Origin: Sporomusaceae bacterium
GTDB taxonomy: Bacteria; Bacillota_C; Negativicutes; Sporomusales_B; UBA7701
Direction of reading: 5' to 3'
Assembly: GCA_022839045.1 (NCBI GenBank)
Contig: JALHDI010000107.1
Coordinates: 1 to 16,668, forward strand
Length of the DNA: 16,668 nucleotides
Shown: positions 6,880 to 13,344 of the stretch, in pieces
Numbering within the stretch: the first letter of the stretch is position 1
Layout of the letters: every line of letters begins with the position of its first letter
Notes under the pieces: model-generated
Databases searched by the model: none
Told to the model about the DNA's origin: nothing
The model's input: the letters and a program-made list of their open reading frames with translations, nothing else
Program-made: the position numbers and the translations under genes

Positions 6880-7354
6880 CGCTCTCTTCCTCTCCCCTGC
6901 CCTTCTTTTGCTCCAGCCACTCTTTTTCGATGTTGGCCCGCATCCGGCCGAGGAGGCTGAGGGCGGCGGCGCGCTCCGCGGCGCTGAAGCCGGCGAAGCA
7001 GATGTCGATGCTGCGGTTTTCCTCGGCGATGATGCCGGGGTATACCTCAAGAGCCAGCTCGGACGGGACGAGCCGCCACATGCGGCCGTCGGCCGCGTCG
7101 CGCTCCCGCTGGACGTAGCCGGCGATCATCAGCTTCTGGACGGCCTTGGTGGTCGTAGTCTTATCGACCTTGAGGAGCGCGGACAGTTCGGCGAGGTTGA
7201 CGCCGGGGTGCTCGCAGATGCGGGTGAGGAAGGTGAACTGGCCCCGCTGGAGGCTCAAGGCCCGGTATTTGAGGTCGGCGAGCGTGTGAATGCAGCGGGC
7301 CACCGCGCCCACCTCGCGCAGTATTTCGTTCTTGAGGCCGTTGATGGTGAACAC
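6872..7354 (-). CDS. MarR-family transcriptional regulator (with GNAT gene)
   Basis: A 160-residue winged-helix regulator, likely a dimeric repressor of its own operon. The DNA-binding part runs from QFTFLTRICEHPGVNLAELS through LLKVDKTTTTKAVQKLMIAG (recognition helix) to the wing YVQRERDAADGRMWRL. The C terminus is charged (KKGRGEEESDD). The annotated start is GTG at 7354, which has an awkwardly placed binding site: GAGG overlaps the codon itself. No other ATG/GTG/TTG nearby is better and an in-frame stop lies eight codons upstream, so the true N terminus may be a few residues shorter. Two identical 18-bp inverted repeats at 7371-7388 and 7408-7425 flank the promoter and are the obvious operators. 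The inducer is unknown. Confidence 0.88.
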   Translation of the reverse strand: MFTINGLKNEILREVGAVARCIHTLADLKYRALSLQRGQFTFLTRICEHPGVNLAELSALLKVDKTTTTKAVQKLMIAGYVQRERDAADGRMWRLVPSELALEVYPGIIAEENRSIDICFAGFSAAERAAALSLLGRMRANIEKEWLEQKKGRGEEESDD

Positions 7355-7365
7355 CTCTTTTGGTG

Positions 7366-7425
7366 GGGATTAGTTGACATTTCAACTAATCCCATTTTAC
7401 GGCGAGATAGTTGAAATGTCAACTA
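7366..7425 (-). promoter_or_regulatory. marR-GNAT promoter with twin MarR operators
   Basis: On the minus strand TTGACA (7422-7417), 17 bases, then TAAAAT (7399-7394) form a near-consensus sigma-A promoter. Operator 2 (7408-7425) is TAGTTGA-N4-TCAACTA and contains the -35. Operator 1 (7366-7393) has 12-base perfect arms GGGATTAGTTGA and TCAACTAATCCC around four bases and covers the expected start of transcription. Their 18-bp cores (TAGTTGACATTTCAACTA) are exact reverse complements of each other, with centres 37 bp apart. Confidence 0.88.
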
Positions 7426-7454
7426 AAAAGCGAATTGCGCACCACACTAATGAT

Positions 7455-7479
7455 GCAAAAAAAAAACGGAGAAACCGTT
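7455..7479 (-). terminator. Minus-strand terminator with ten-base U tract
   Basis: On the minus strand AACGG-TTTCT-CCGTT runs directly into a tract of ten T (7466-7457). The stem is short (five bases) but the U tract is the longest in the window. It would end a minus-strand transcript coming from the 7480-7677 region, either read-through from the SMR operon or a separate RNA. Confidence 0.6.
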
Positions 7480-7677
7480 CAATGCCGGGAAAGCCGCGCC
7501 GGAGGCGGCGGAGAGCGCAGGCGTAGGCGCCGTTGCGTAGGCCGTTACGCGCCGTTGGCGTAGGAGGCCGGTAACACGAACGTACGCCCGTCCATGGACG
7601 GACGGGCGAGGAGCCATCTGTCACGGACGACAGTTGGCGACGGTACGGCTGTGTCGGCCCGAGGCAAAGGATAAAGC
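7480..7677. other. Hairpin-rich GC-rich intergenic segment
   Basis: About 200 bases with no convincing gene. It contains hairpin CGCCCGTCC/GGACGGGCG (7585-7593 with 7600-7608, loop ATGGAC), hairpin CTGTC/GACAG (7618-7622 with 7629-7633, loop ACGGAC), three copies of GCGTAGG (starting 7521, 7535, 7558) and two of GCGCCGTT (7527, 7549). It is bounded by minus-strand terminators on both sides. The 75-residue open frame on the minus strand here (7397-7624) has no recognisable features. Confidence 0.6.
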
Positions 7678-7697
7678 GGAGCGCCTAAAAGCGCTCC
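7671..7697 (-). terminator. Probable terminator of the tetR-SMR operon
   Basis: Arms GGAGCGC (7678-7684) and GCGCTCC (7691-7697) pair around a six-base loop. On the minus strand the stem is followed by GCTTTAT. It begins ten bases beyond the SMR stop codon. The T tract is weak, so some read-through is possible. Confidence 0.6.
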
Positions 7698-7706
7698 ACT
7701 TGGCTT

Positions 7707-8033
7707 TTAATGCGCCGCCCCCTTCAGGTTCAGCAGCACTACGCCGATGACGATCAGGATTATCCCGACGGCGCTGTGTATGTTAAAAGGCTCTTTCCAG
7801 ATAAACACGGCTACCAACGCCGTCAAGACTGTTCCCAATCCCGCCCAAATGGCATAGGCCACGTTTAACGGGATGGAAGCCATGGCCTGGGCAACTGTAT
7901 AAAACGACGCACTCATACCGACTATAAACGCAAGGCTCGGCAGGAGCTTGGAAAAACCGGCGGACGCTTTCAGCATTGACGTAGAAAATACTTCGCAAGC
8001 AATTGCCAGACCTAAAAAAACATATCCGTTCAC
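7707..8033 (-). CDS. Small multidrug resistance (SMR/EmrE-type) exporter
   Basis: A 108-residue inner-membrane protein of four helices that works as an antiparallel dimer, exchanging protons for hydrophobic cations. The essential membrane glutamate is E14 (AIACEVFSTSMLKAS), and the third-helix signature AYAIWAGLGTVLTA matches the EmrE/Qac type, with the functional tryptophan present. Length equals the family norm (105-110). The GTG at 8033 overlaps the tetR stop by four bases (GTGA) and has AGGAGG seven to eight bases upstream, so the gene is translationally coupled to its regulator. Quaternary ammonium compounds or dyes are likely substrates by family; a guanidinium-exporting role cannot be fully excluded from sequence alone. 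Confidence 0.93.
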   Translation of the reverse strand: MNGYVFLGLAIACEVFSTSMLKASAGFSKLLPSLAFIVGMSASFYTVAQAMASIPLNVAYAIWAGLGTVLTALVAVFIWKEPFNIHSAVGIILIVIGVVLLNLKGAAH

Positions 8034-8590
8034 TGAGTTTCCTCCTTGGTTAAACGAATCAGACGATTGAAGACTTTGTTACGGACGTCTTCCTCCAGGC
8101 GCATGCCGTACAACTCGTTAAAGTACAGACCGTCGACGGCAAGCCTGACGATTGTGGAAACGACCGGGTCAATATCGTCATTGGCGATATGAGTCTGCAG
8201 ATCGCGCAAATGCTGAGACATAGATTTTAACAGCCCTGGATTTGTTGCGGCTGCGGCCAAAAAGGCGACATTTATATCGAATTCGCCGGCTAGGTGAGTA
8301 AACGTTGTCGTTGTATAAGCCCTGGTCCACTTTCCTTTTTCGCAGGGGTCGTCGTTAGCGGCTCTTTTCACTTCCCCAGTGAAGCTTTGCATTAAATAGT
8401 CGTTCATGCCTTTCATCAAAGCGTCCTTACTGGGGAAGTGATAAAGCAGGCCACCCTTGCTGATCTTCGCTTCCTTGGCAACCGCTTCCAGCGTTAACGC
8501 CAATACGCCGGCTGTGTTAATAATTTGCGCGGCGGCCTGCAGTATTCTTTGCCTCGTATCAATAGTTTCAAGGGCTGCCTGTTCTTCCAT
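8030..8590 (-). CDS. TetR/AcrR-family repressor of the SMR exporter
   Basis: A 186-residue regulator. Residues about 12-60 form the TetR helix-turn-helix domain: TRQRILQAAAQIINTAG, LTLEAVAKEAKISKGGLLYHF (in part), then FPSKDALMKGM. The KGGLLYHF recognition helix is characteristic of a TetR subgroup often linked to drug exporters. The C-terminal ligand domain is variable. The ATG at 8590 is chosen for GGAGG about eight bases upstream; the frame extends nine codons further without support. It is the first gene of a two-gene operon with the SMR exporter, behind a promoter whose spacer is filled by a perfect 20-bp palindrome. The simplest reading is drug-relieved autorepression like QacR-type systems. 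Confidence 0.92.
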   Translation of the reverse strand: MEEQAALETIDTRQRILQAAAQIINTAGVLALTLEAVAKEAKISKGGLLYHFPSKDALMKGMNDYLMQSFTGEVKRAANDDPCEKGKWTRAYTTTTFTHLAGEFDINVAFLAAAATNPGLLKSMSQHLRDLQTHIANDDIDPVVSTIVRLAVDGLYFNELYGMRLEEDVRNKVFNRLIRLTKEETQ

Positions 8591-8621
8591 GGCCTTTACC
8601 TCCGTCGTAGTTCTCAATTCA

Positions 8622-8650
8622 ATTATATACCGTCCGGACGGTATAGTAAA
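8622..8650 (-). promoter_or_regulatory. tetR-SMR promoter with 20-bp palindromic operator
   Basis: On the minus strand TTTACT (8650-8645), 17 bases and TATAAT (8627-8622) make a sigma-A promoter. The perfect palindrome TATACCGTCCGGACGGTATA (8626-8645) occupies the whole spacer and touches both boxes, so a bound TetR dimer would exclude RNA polymerase. Confidence 0.88.
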
Positions 8651-8658
8651 GATTTTTT

Positions 8659-8684
8659 AAAACCACCGTTTTCACGGTGGTTTT
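8659..8684 (-). terminator. Terminator of the marR-CDF operon
   Basis: Perfect arms AAAACCACCGT (8659-8669) and ACGGTGGTTTT (8674-8684) around a four-base loop. It lies 100 bases beyond the CDF stop, directly before the divergent side of the tetR promoter. The symmetric A/T ends allow function in both directions. Confidence 0.8.
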
Positions 8685-8784
8685 GGGCTATTCGTTTGTT
8701 ACGGCATAAGCGATCACGTCGCCGCTAAAGCGGCGTGTGCCTGCTTACGGTGCGTTCGGCTGCGGCCGATGCAGGGCGGTCGTC
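8685..8784. other. Intergenic segment with small hairpins downstream of the CDF gene
   Basis: No gene is seen. It holds hairpin CGCCGC-TAAA-GCGGCG (8720-8735). The 11-base word CCGCTAAAGCG (8722-8732) recurs as its complement at 14738-14748, and GGGCGGTC (8774-8781) recurs at 14798-14805; in both places GGGCGGTC lies just past a minus-strand stop codon. Confidence 0.45.
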
Positions 8785-9657
8785 TCATAGCAGTTCTACC
8801 TGAATCGAAATATAGCTGAAGCCGAATTTCGCTTTTATCAATTCGGTCGCACTTGTCAGTACCGCCTGGGCTGAAGCGTCGGGGCCGATAACGAGGTGGC
8901 AGCAAAAGGAATCGACGCCGGAGGTGATTGTCCACAGCCTGAGATCATGGACATCGATTACCCCCCGGATATTATAAAGGCTGCTTTTTACCTCCCCGGT
9001 ATCCACGGAGCGCGGCCTGCCCTCCATAAGAATATGGACCGACTCCCTGATCACATTGACGGCCCCTTTGGAAATCACCAGAGCTACAAGCCCGCTGACC
9101 ACCGGATCGGCGAGATAGAGCGAGAAATTCATAATAAGAAAGCCGGCGACAATTACGCCGAAAGAGCTGACGGCGTCACCGATAACATGCAGGTAGGCGG
9201 AGCGGGCATTGAGATTGCCGCGGACGTCGCTTTCCCGCAGCAAAGCCCACGCGCTTACAAGATTGGCAACCAGGCCGATAAAGGCGATAACCATCATGAT
9301 ATCGCTTTGTACGGGCTGGGGAGAGACAACCCGAAGGTACGCCTCGTAAAGAATGGAGGCGGCGATTATCAGCAGGGTGACGCCGTTAAACAGCGCGGCG
9401 AGCACTTCGAAACGGTAATATCCGAAATGCTTCGTGTCGGAACTCGGCCGCCTGGATGCCCACAGCGCAAGCAGGCTCAGAAACAGGGAGCTGACATCGC
9501 TCAGCATGTGGCCGGAATCGGAAAGGAGCGCCAGGCTGTTGGTCAGCAGCCCGCCGAAGAACTCCAGCAGCATAATGACCGCTGTTACAACCAGCGCGAT
9601 GATTAACCCTTTAGGATTGTTTCTTCTTTTGTCATGATGCTCCATATGATGTCCCAT
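8785..9657 (-). CDS. Cation diffusion facilitator, zinc-type exporter
   Basis: A 290-residue inner-membrane metal/proton antiporter of the CzcD/ZitB group. Six membrane helices span about residues 17-200, followed by a cytoplasmic domain (about 205-290) that has the usual ferredoxin-like pattern. The transport site is complete: H50 and D54 in SDSGHMLSD of helix 2, and H157 and D161 in YLHVIGDAV of helix 5. This two-His, two-Asp set is the one associated with zinc (and cadmium) preference. The N terminus carries a short histidine cluster (MGHHMEHHDK), also common in zinc members. The ATG at 9657 has GGAGG seven to eight bases upstream. It follows a marR gene by 16 bases in one operon. Zinc or a similar divalent metal is the likely substrate; iron or cobalt specificity is less likely given the histidines. 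Confidence 0.93.
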   Translation of the reverse strand: MGHHMEHHDKRRNNPKGLIIALVVTAVIMLLEFFGGLLTNSLALLSDSGHMLSDVSSLFLSLLALWASRRPSSDTKHFGYYRFEVLAALFNGVTLLIIAASILYEAYLRVVSPQPVQSDIMMVIAFIGLVANLVSAWALLRESDVRGNLNARSAYLHVIGDAVSSFGVIVAGFLIMNFSLYLADPVVSGLVALVISKGAVNVIRESVHILMEGRPRSVDTGEVKSSLYNIRGVIDVHDLRLWTITSGVDSFCCHLVIGPDASAQAVLTSATELIKAKFGFSYISIQVELL

Positions 9658-9673
9658 GTTATTCCCCTCCGGG

Positions 9674-10087
9674 TTAAAAGGCTTCCGTGTTGATCTTCCT
9701 GAGAATCGCCAGGAATTGTGCGCCTTCCGCCTCGGTTACGACCGACAGAATCTGCTCGGTTAAAGAGTGGTGATAGTCGTGATGCTCCTTATACGCCTTC
9801 TGCCCTTTCTCGGTCAGGCTGATCAAAAACATCCGCCTGTCCTCCTTCACCGGCGTCCGCTGCGCATATTCCTTCTTTTCCAGCCGGTCGACGGTTACTG
9901 TGGTCGTGCCCGTCGTCACCCCCAGCTTCGCGGACAGACTCTTCATGTTCATCGAACCGTACTGGCCGAGGGCTTCGATGGCGTGCGCCTCCGCAACCGT
10001 CAGATCGCTCGACTTGATGACGGAGTTTTCCCAGGAGGCAAAGCCGTTGAAAAAGGTAAACAGTTCGCCGGTAAGTTCTTCGACCAC
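9674..10087 (-). CDS. MarR-family regulator with AdcR-like metal ligands
   Basis: A 137-residue winged-helix regulator, first gene of the operon with the CDF exporter. The DNA-binding region spans MKSLSAKLGVTTGTTTVTVD and the wing from RTPVKEDRRMFLISLTEKG. Its histidines are notable: E20 and H35 in the N-terminal half (EAHAIEALG) and an HHxxHH cluster (H102, H103, H106, H107) in the long helix after the wing. Spacing is close to the Glu/His/HxxxH zinc site of the MarR-type zinc sensors AdcR and ZitR. Combined with the CDF neighbour this suggests a metal-responsive regulator, though the alignment was done by eye. The GTG at 10087 is preferred because GGAGG is seven bases upstream; GTG at 10093 is only one base from it. 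Confidence 0.85.
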   Translation of the reverse strand: MVEELTGELFTFFNGFASWENSVIKSSDLTVAEAHAIEALGQYGSMNMKSLSAKLGVTTGTTTVTVDRLEKKEYAQRTPVKEDRRMFLISLTEKGQKAYKEHHDYHHSLTEQILSVVTEAEGAQFLAILRKINTEAF

Positions 10088-10129
10088 ATACACACCTCCA
10101 TTAGTTAGAATATATGGTTATTTGAATCT

Positions 10130-10154
10130 ATTATATTTTGAATATCAAACTAAT
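10130..10154 (-). promoter_or_regulatory. Likely marR-CDF promoter and operator
   Basis: On the minus strand a TATAAT box (10135-10130) lies about 43 bases before the GTG. Directly upstream is an inverted repeat TTTGA-ATA-TCAAA (10137-10149). A wider pair, ATTAGTT (10100-10106) and AACTAAT (10148-10154), brackets the AT-rich region. No good -35 is found at 17 bases; TTGTAA lies 20 bases upstream of the -10. Confidence 0.5.
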
Positions 10155-10205
10155 TTTACAACGTTTTTGCCGGCCAAGTCAAGACAAAGAGTGTCAAATA
10201 AAATA

Positions 10206-10234
10206 CAAAATCGGCTGCCGAGCAGCCGATTTTG
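10206..10234 (-). terminator. Terminator of the padR-hlyD-DHA2 operon
   Basis: Perfect 13-base arms CAAAATCGGCTGC (10206-10218) and GCAGCCGATTTTG (10222-10234) around a three-base loop. On the minus strand it ends TTTTGTATTTTATTT, about 30 bases past the exporter stop. Confidence 0.88.
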
Positions 10235-10265
10235 CTTTTCACCGGGAGTTTTAAGGTTGTCCGGG

Positions 10266-11858
10266 TTATTCGTTCGTTACGGCGGCAAGGTCGCCGGCCG
10301 TCGTGGCCGGTTCTGCGGCCGCTTCCTGCTCCTGGGCTGGTTTTGCCGGGTCGCGGATGAGGAGGGCGGCAAGGACGCCGGCGACGGCGAGGAGGGCGAC
10401 GATCTGGAAAACGTCGCCGTAGGCCATGACGGCGGCCTGTTTGGCGACCATGCCCTGGAGGACGGCGAGGGCCGCGCCGTGGGCCTGGTCGGCCGGCAGA
10501 CCGCTCTGCATGAACCCGCCTTTGAGGGCGGCGAGCAGCTCCATTGCGGCCGGCGAGGCGGCGTCGACGTATTCGGCGAGGATGCGGCTGTGGAAGGTCG
10601 TCCGCTCGTCGAGGAAGGTGCCGAAGATGGCGATGCCGACGCTGCCGCCGACGTTTTTGAAGAGGTTGAAGACGCCGGAGCCGACGCCGGTTTTTTCCCG
10701 GGGAAGGGTGGCCATGGCGGCGTTGGAGAGGGGCGACATGGTGAGCGCCAGGCCGACGCCCATGAGGACGAGGCGGACGGCGATGAAGGGGTAGGCGGTG
10801 TCGGCGGTCATGGTGTGGAAGGAGTACATGGCGGCGGCGAGGATGAGCATGCCGAGGGCGGTCGGCGTTTTCCCCCCCGCCCGGTCGGCGAGCTTGCCGC
10901 CTAGAGGGGCGAGGATGATCATCGCGCCGATAAGGGGGAAGAGCGACATGCCGGCGCGGATGGGGGTGTAGCCGAGGATGTTGCGGAGGAAGAAGGGGAT
11001 GAGGAACAGGCCGCCCATGAGGGCCATGAAGGTGAGGAAGCCGACGATGTTGGCGACGGAGAAGGTGGCGCTGCGGAAGAGGCCGAGGTCGACGAGCGGT
11101 TCGCCGACGCGGCTTTCGATGAGGACGAAGGCGGCCAGGCTTACGGCCATGAGGGCGAAGAGGCCGAGGATGTAGGGCGAGGTCCAGCCTTCCTGGCCGC
11201 CGCGGTTGAGGGCGACGATGAGGGCGGCGAGGCTGGCGATGAGGGTCAGGCCGCCGAGGTAGTCGATGGGCTTTGTCGTGTCCTGCGGGGGCGATTCCTC
11301 AAGGAAGACGACGGCGAGGAAGATGCCGACCGCTGAGATGGGGACGATGCTGTCGAAGAGCATCCGCCAGCTGACGTATTCGACGATGTAGCCGCCGACG
11401 GTCGGTCCGAGAACGGCGCCGGAGGCGGCGAGGGCCCCCCACATCCCCATCGCCTGGCCGCGTTCGGCGGGCGGGAAGGCATCGGCGACGAGGGCCATGG
11501 CGTTGGGGAAGAACATCGCCGCGCCGAGGCCCTGGACGATGCGGAAGAGGATGACGGACGCGGCGCTCCAGGAGAGGCCGACCATCATGGTGGCGAGAGT
11601 GAAAACGACCAGGCCGGCGACGTAGATTTTCTTGCGGCCGAACTGGTCGCCGAATTTACCCATGATCGGCAGGGTGGCCCCGTAGGGGATCATGTAGGCG
11701 AGCAGCACCCAGGTGACGGTGTCCATGGTGAAGCCGAAGGTGCTCATGATGTTGGTGAGGGCGATGTCGAGGGAGCTGGCGACATAGCCGCTGAGGACGG
11801 TGCCGAGGGAGACGATGAAGAGGACGAAGTATTTGTTGGGTTTGGCGGCGGCGGTCAT
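10266..11858 (-). CDS. MFS drug exporter, DHA2 (EmrB/QacA) family, 14 helices
   Basis: A 530-residue proton-driven exporter with the 14-helix layout of the DHA2 family. Motif A is GKFGDQFGRKK (67-77, loop 2-3), the first-helix LDIALTNIM carries the conserved aspartate D31, and motif C lies in GALAASGAVLGPTVGGYIVE (141-160), the antiporter signature, followed by SWRMLF. The C terminus is cytoplasmic and alanine-rich. ATG at 11858 is chosen: GGTGAG precedes it at a normal distance and it begins five bases after the hlyD stop. A GTG at 11867, overlapping that stop as GTGA, is the alternative. Coupled to the membrane fusion protein upstream, it should form an EmrAB-type pump. No outer-membrane channel gene is present in the window. 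Drug range cannot be inferred. Confidence 0.93.
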   Translation of the reverse strand: MTAAAKPNKYFVLFIVSLGTVLSGYVASSLDIALTNIMSTFGFTMDTVTWVLLAYMIPYGATLPIMGKFGDQFGRKKIYVAGLVVFTLATMMVGLSWSAASVILFRIVQGLGAAMFFPNAMALVADAFPPAERGQAMGMWGALAASGAVLGPTVGGYIVEYVSWRMLFDSIVPISAVGIFLAVVFLEESPPQDTTKPIDYLGGLTLIASLAALIVALNRGGQEGWTSPYILGLFALMAVSLAAFVLIESRVGEPLVDLGLFRSATFSVANIVGFLTFMALMGGLFLIPFFLRNILGYTPIRAGMSLFPLIGAMIILAPLGGKLADRAGGKTPTALGMLILAAAMYSFHTMTADTAYPFIAVRLVLMGVGLALTMSPLSNAAMATLPREKTGVGSGVFNLFKNVGGSVGIAIFGTFLDERTTFHSRILAEYVDAASPAAMELLAALKGGFMQSGLPADQAHGAALAVLQGMVAKQAAVMAYGDVFQIVALLAVAGVLAALLIRDPAKPAQEQEAAAEPATTAGDLAAVTNE

Positions 11859-11863
11859 GGCGC

Positions 11864-12886
11864 TCACCTGCCCGTGCGGATGGCGACGACGGCCGACATG
11901 CCCGGTTTGAGGACGGCCTGGCCGCTGTCGACGATTTTTATTTTGACGGGGATGCGCTGGGTGACCTTGGTGTAGTTGCCGGTGGCGTTGTCGGCCGGCA
12001 GGAGGGCGAACTGGGAGCCGGTGGCGGCGCCGACTTCGCTGACCTCGCCGGCGAAATTCTGCCGCGGGTAGGCGTCGACGGTGAACTGGACGCTATCGCC
12101 GTCCTTGACGCGGCCGATGTCGGTTTCCTCGATGTTGGCCTCGACCCAGGAGTCGGCCGGGTTGGTGATGCTGTAGACGGTCTGGCCGACGGAGACCATT
12201 TCGCCGGGATCGACGGGCCGCTTGGCGACGACGCCGGCGGCGGGGGCGGTGATGGTCGAGTTGGCGAGCTGGAGCTGGGCGCTTTTGAGAGCGGCGGCGG
12301 CCTGGTCTACCTGGGCGCGGGCGAAGTCGACGTCCTGGGCGGCCGCGCCTTCGGCCGCGAGGCTAAGGCCCTGGCGGGCGGCGTCGTACTGGGCCTGGGC
12401 GACCTTGAGGGCGGTGAGGGCGGCGTCGCGCTGCTGGGCGGACAGGGCGCCGTCCTCGTAGAGGGTGGCGGTGCGCTCGTAGTCGCGGCGGGCGTTCTCC
12501 AGGCTGGCTTCGGCCTGGGCGACCGAGGATTCGGCCTGGGCGACCTGCTGCGGGCGGTTGCCGGCCTCAAGGGAGGCGAGCTTGGCCTGGGCGGCGGCGA
12601 GGTTGGCCTCGGCCTGCTCGACCTGGATCGCCAGGGCCTGGCTGTCGATGCGGGCGATGACCTGGCCGGCCTCGACGCGGTCGCCTTCCTTGACGGCGAG
12701 TTCCTCGATCTGGCCGGGGACTTTGGTGCTGACGTTGACGATGTTGCTTTTCACTCTGGCGTCGTCGGTGGAGATTTTGCCGCTGGCGGCGAACCACCAC
12801 CAGCCGCCGGCGACGGCGAGAGCGCCCGCAATCAAGGCTGCGGCTATAGTCAGTTTGCGTTTGGCGAATTTTTGGGCGGCGCTCAT
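11864..12886 (-). CDS. HlyD/EmrA-type membrane fusion protein
   Basis: A 340-residue periplasmic adaptor. A short cytoplasmic N terminus precedes one membrane anchor (about 13-33), then TDDARV, the typical EmrA entry motif, and the first lipoyl half (VPGQIEELAVKEGDRVEAGQ). A long alanine/glutamine-rich coiled-coil hairpin (about 85-200) follows, then the second lipoyl half (STITAPAAGVVAKRPVDPGE) and a beta-barrel part. The C terminus ends VLKPGMSAVVAIRTGR. The ATG at 12886 has GGAGG six bases upstream; the open frame extends far beyond (to 13426) but that part overlaps padR in another frame and is not real. It partners the DHA2 exporter immediately downstream. An adaptor of this kind suits a cell with an outer membrane, though Gram-positive examples exist. 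Confidence 0.92.
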   Translation of the reverse strand: MSAAQKFAKRKLTIAAALIAGALAVAGGWWWFAASGKISTDDARVKSNIVNVSTKVPGQIEELAVKEGDRVEAGQVIARIDSQALAIQVEQAEANLAAAQAKLASLEAGNRPQQVAQAESSVAQAEASLENARRDYERTATLYEDGALSAQQRDAALTALKVAQAQYDAARQGLSLAAEGAAAQDVDFARAQVDQAAAALKSAQLQLANSTITAPAAGVVAKRPVDPGEMVSVGQTVYSITNPADSWVEANIEETDIGRVKDGDSVQFTVDAYPRQNFAGEVSEVGAATGSQFALLPADNATGNYTKVTQRIPVKIKIVDSGQAVLKPGMSAVVAIRTGR

Positions 12887-12923
12887 GTTGATCCTCCTAA
12901 GTATGATGATGGGAGTTGTTTTT

Positions 12924-13280
12924 TCAGTCGGCGAAGAGGAAATCGCGGATGGCTTTATGACGGCGCTCGAGCTCGAGCATTTTGGCCCGGGCGGTTTCTT
13001 TAAGGGTCGCGAGGTAGTCGATGCCGCTGGCGGTGATGGTGTAGACGCGTTTGCTACGGGTGGCGGGGTTGTCCCAGTTACCGGCGACATAGCCTTTCTC
13101 CTCGAGCTGGCGGAGCAGCGGGTAGAGGAAATTGGGGTTTGGCTGGACGGCGTCGCCGGTGACGCGCTTGATCTCGCCGGCGATGCGGTTGCCGTGGGCG
13201 GCTCCCGTTTTGAGGATTTTGAGGATGAAGAGGGCGGTGACGAGTTTGATCCACGTTTTGGCGTCGGGGCGGCTGAACAC
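12924..13280 (-). CDS. PadR-family repressor of the EmrAB-type pump
   Basis: A 118-residue regulator of the short PadR type: a winged helix with FILKILKTGAAHGNRIAGEI, then PNPNFLYPLLRQLEEKGYV (recognition helix, with the family's Y-x-x-L-x-x-L-E-x-G pattern), the wing RSKRVYTITASGIDYL, and a C-terminal dimerisation helix. The GTG at 13280 has GGAGG seven bases upstream. It is first in a three-gene operon, 37 bases ahead of hlyD. An ATGT-N8-ACAT inverted repeat 49 bases upstream matches the known PadR operator layout. It probably represses the pump until a phenolic or drug-like ligand binds; the ligand is unknown. Confidence 0.93.
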   Translation of the reverse strand: MFSRPDAKTWIKLVTALFILKILKTGAAHGNRIAGEIKRVTGDAVQPNPNFLYPLLRQLEEKGYVAGNWDNPATRSKRVYTITASGIDYLATLKETARAKMLELERRHKAIRDFLFAD

Positions 13281-13328
13281 GGTTGGACCTCCTTTGCGGG
13301 GCGCGCAGTTTGCAATAATTTAATATTT

Positions 13329-13344
13329 ATGTTAAGTATAACAT
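13329..13344 (-). promoter_or_regulatory. PadR-type operator over a -10-like box
   Basis: ATGTTA-AGTA-TAACAT is a perfect inverted repeat in AT-rich DNA and fits the ATGT-N8-ACAT form of PadR binding sites. TATACT on the minus strand (13340-13335) lies inside it and may be the -10; no clear -35 is seen 17 bases upstream. Confidence 0.7.

Noticed and set aside
7397..7624. 75-residue minus frame in the hairpin-rich gap
   Set aside because: Arg/Pro-rich, spans hairpins and a U-tract terminator, no start site support.
9900..10904. 334-residue plus frame across the marR2 promoter and the end of the DHA2 exporter
   Set aside because: Runs antisense through two well-supported genes and a terminator; its second half is Gly/Asp/Glu-rich shadow sequence.
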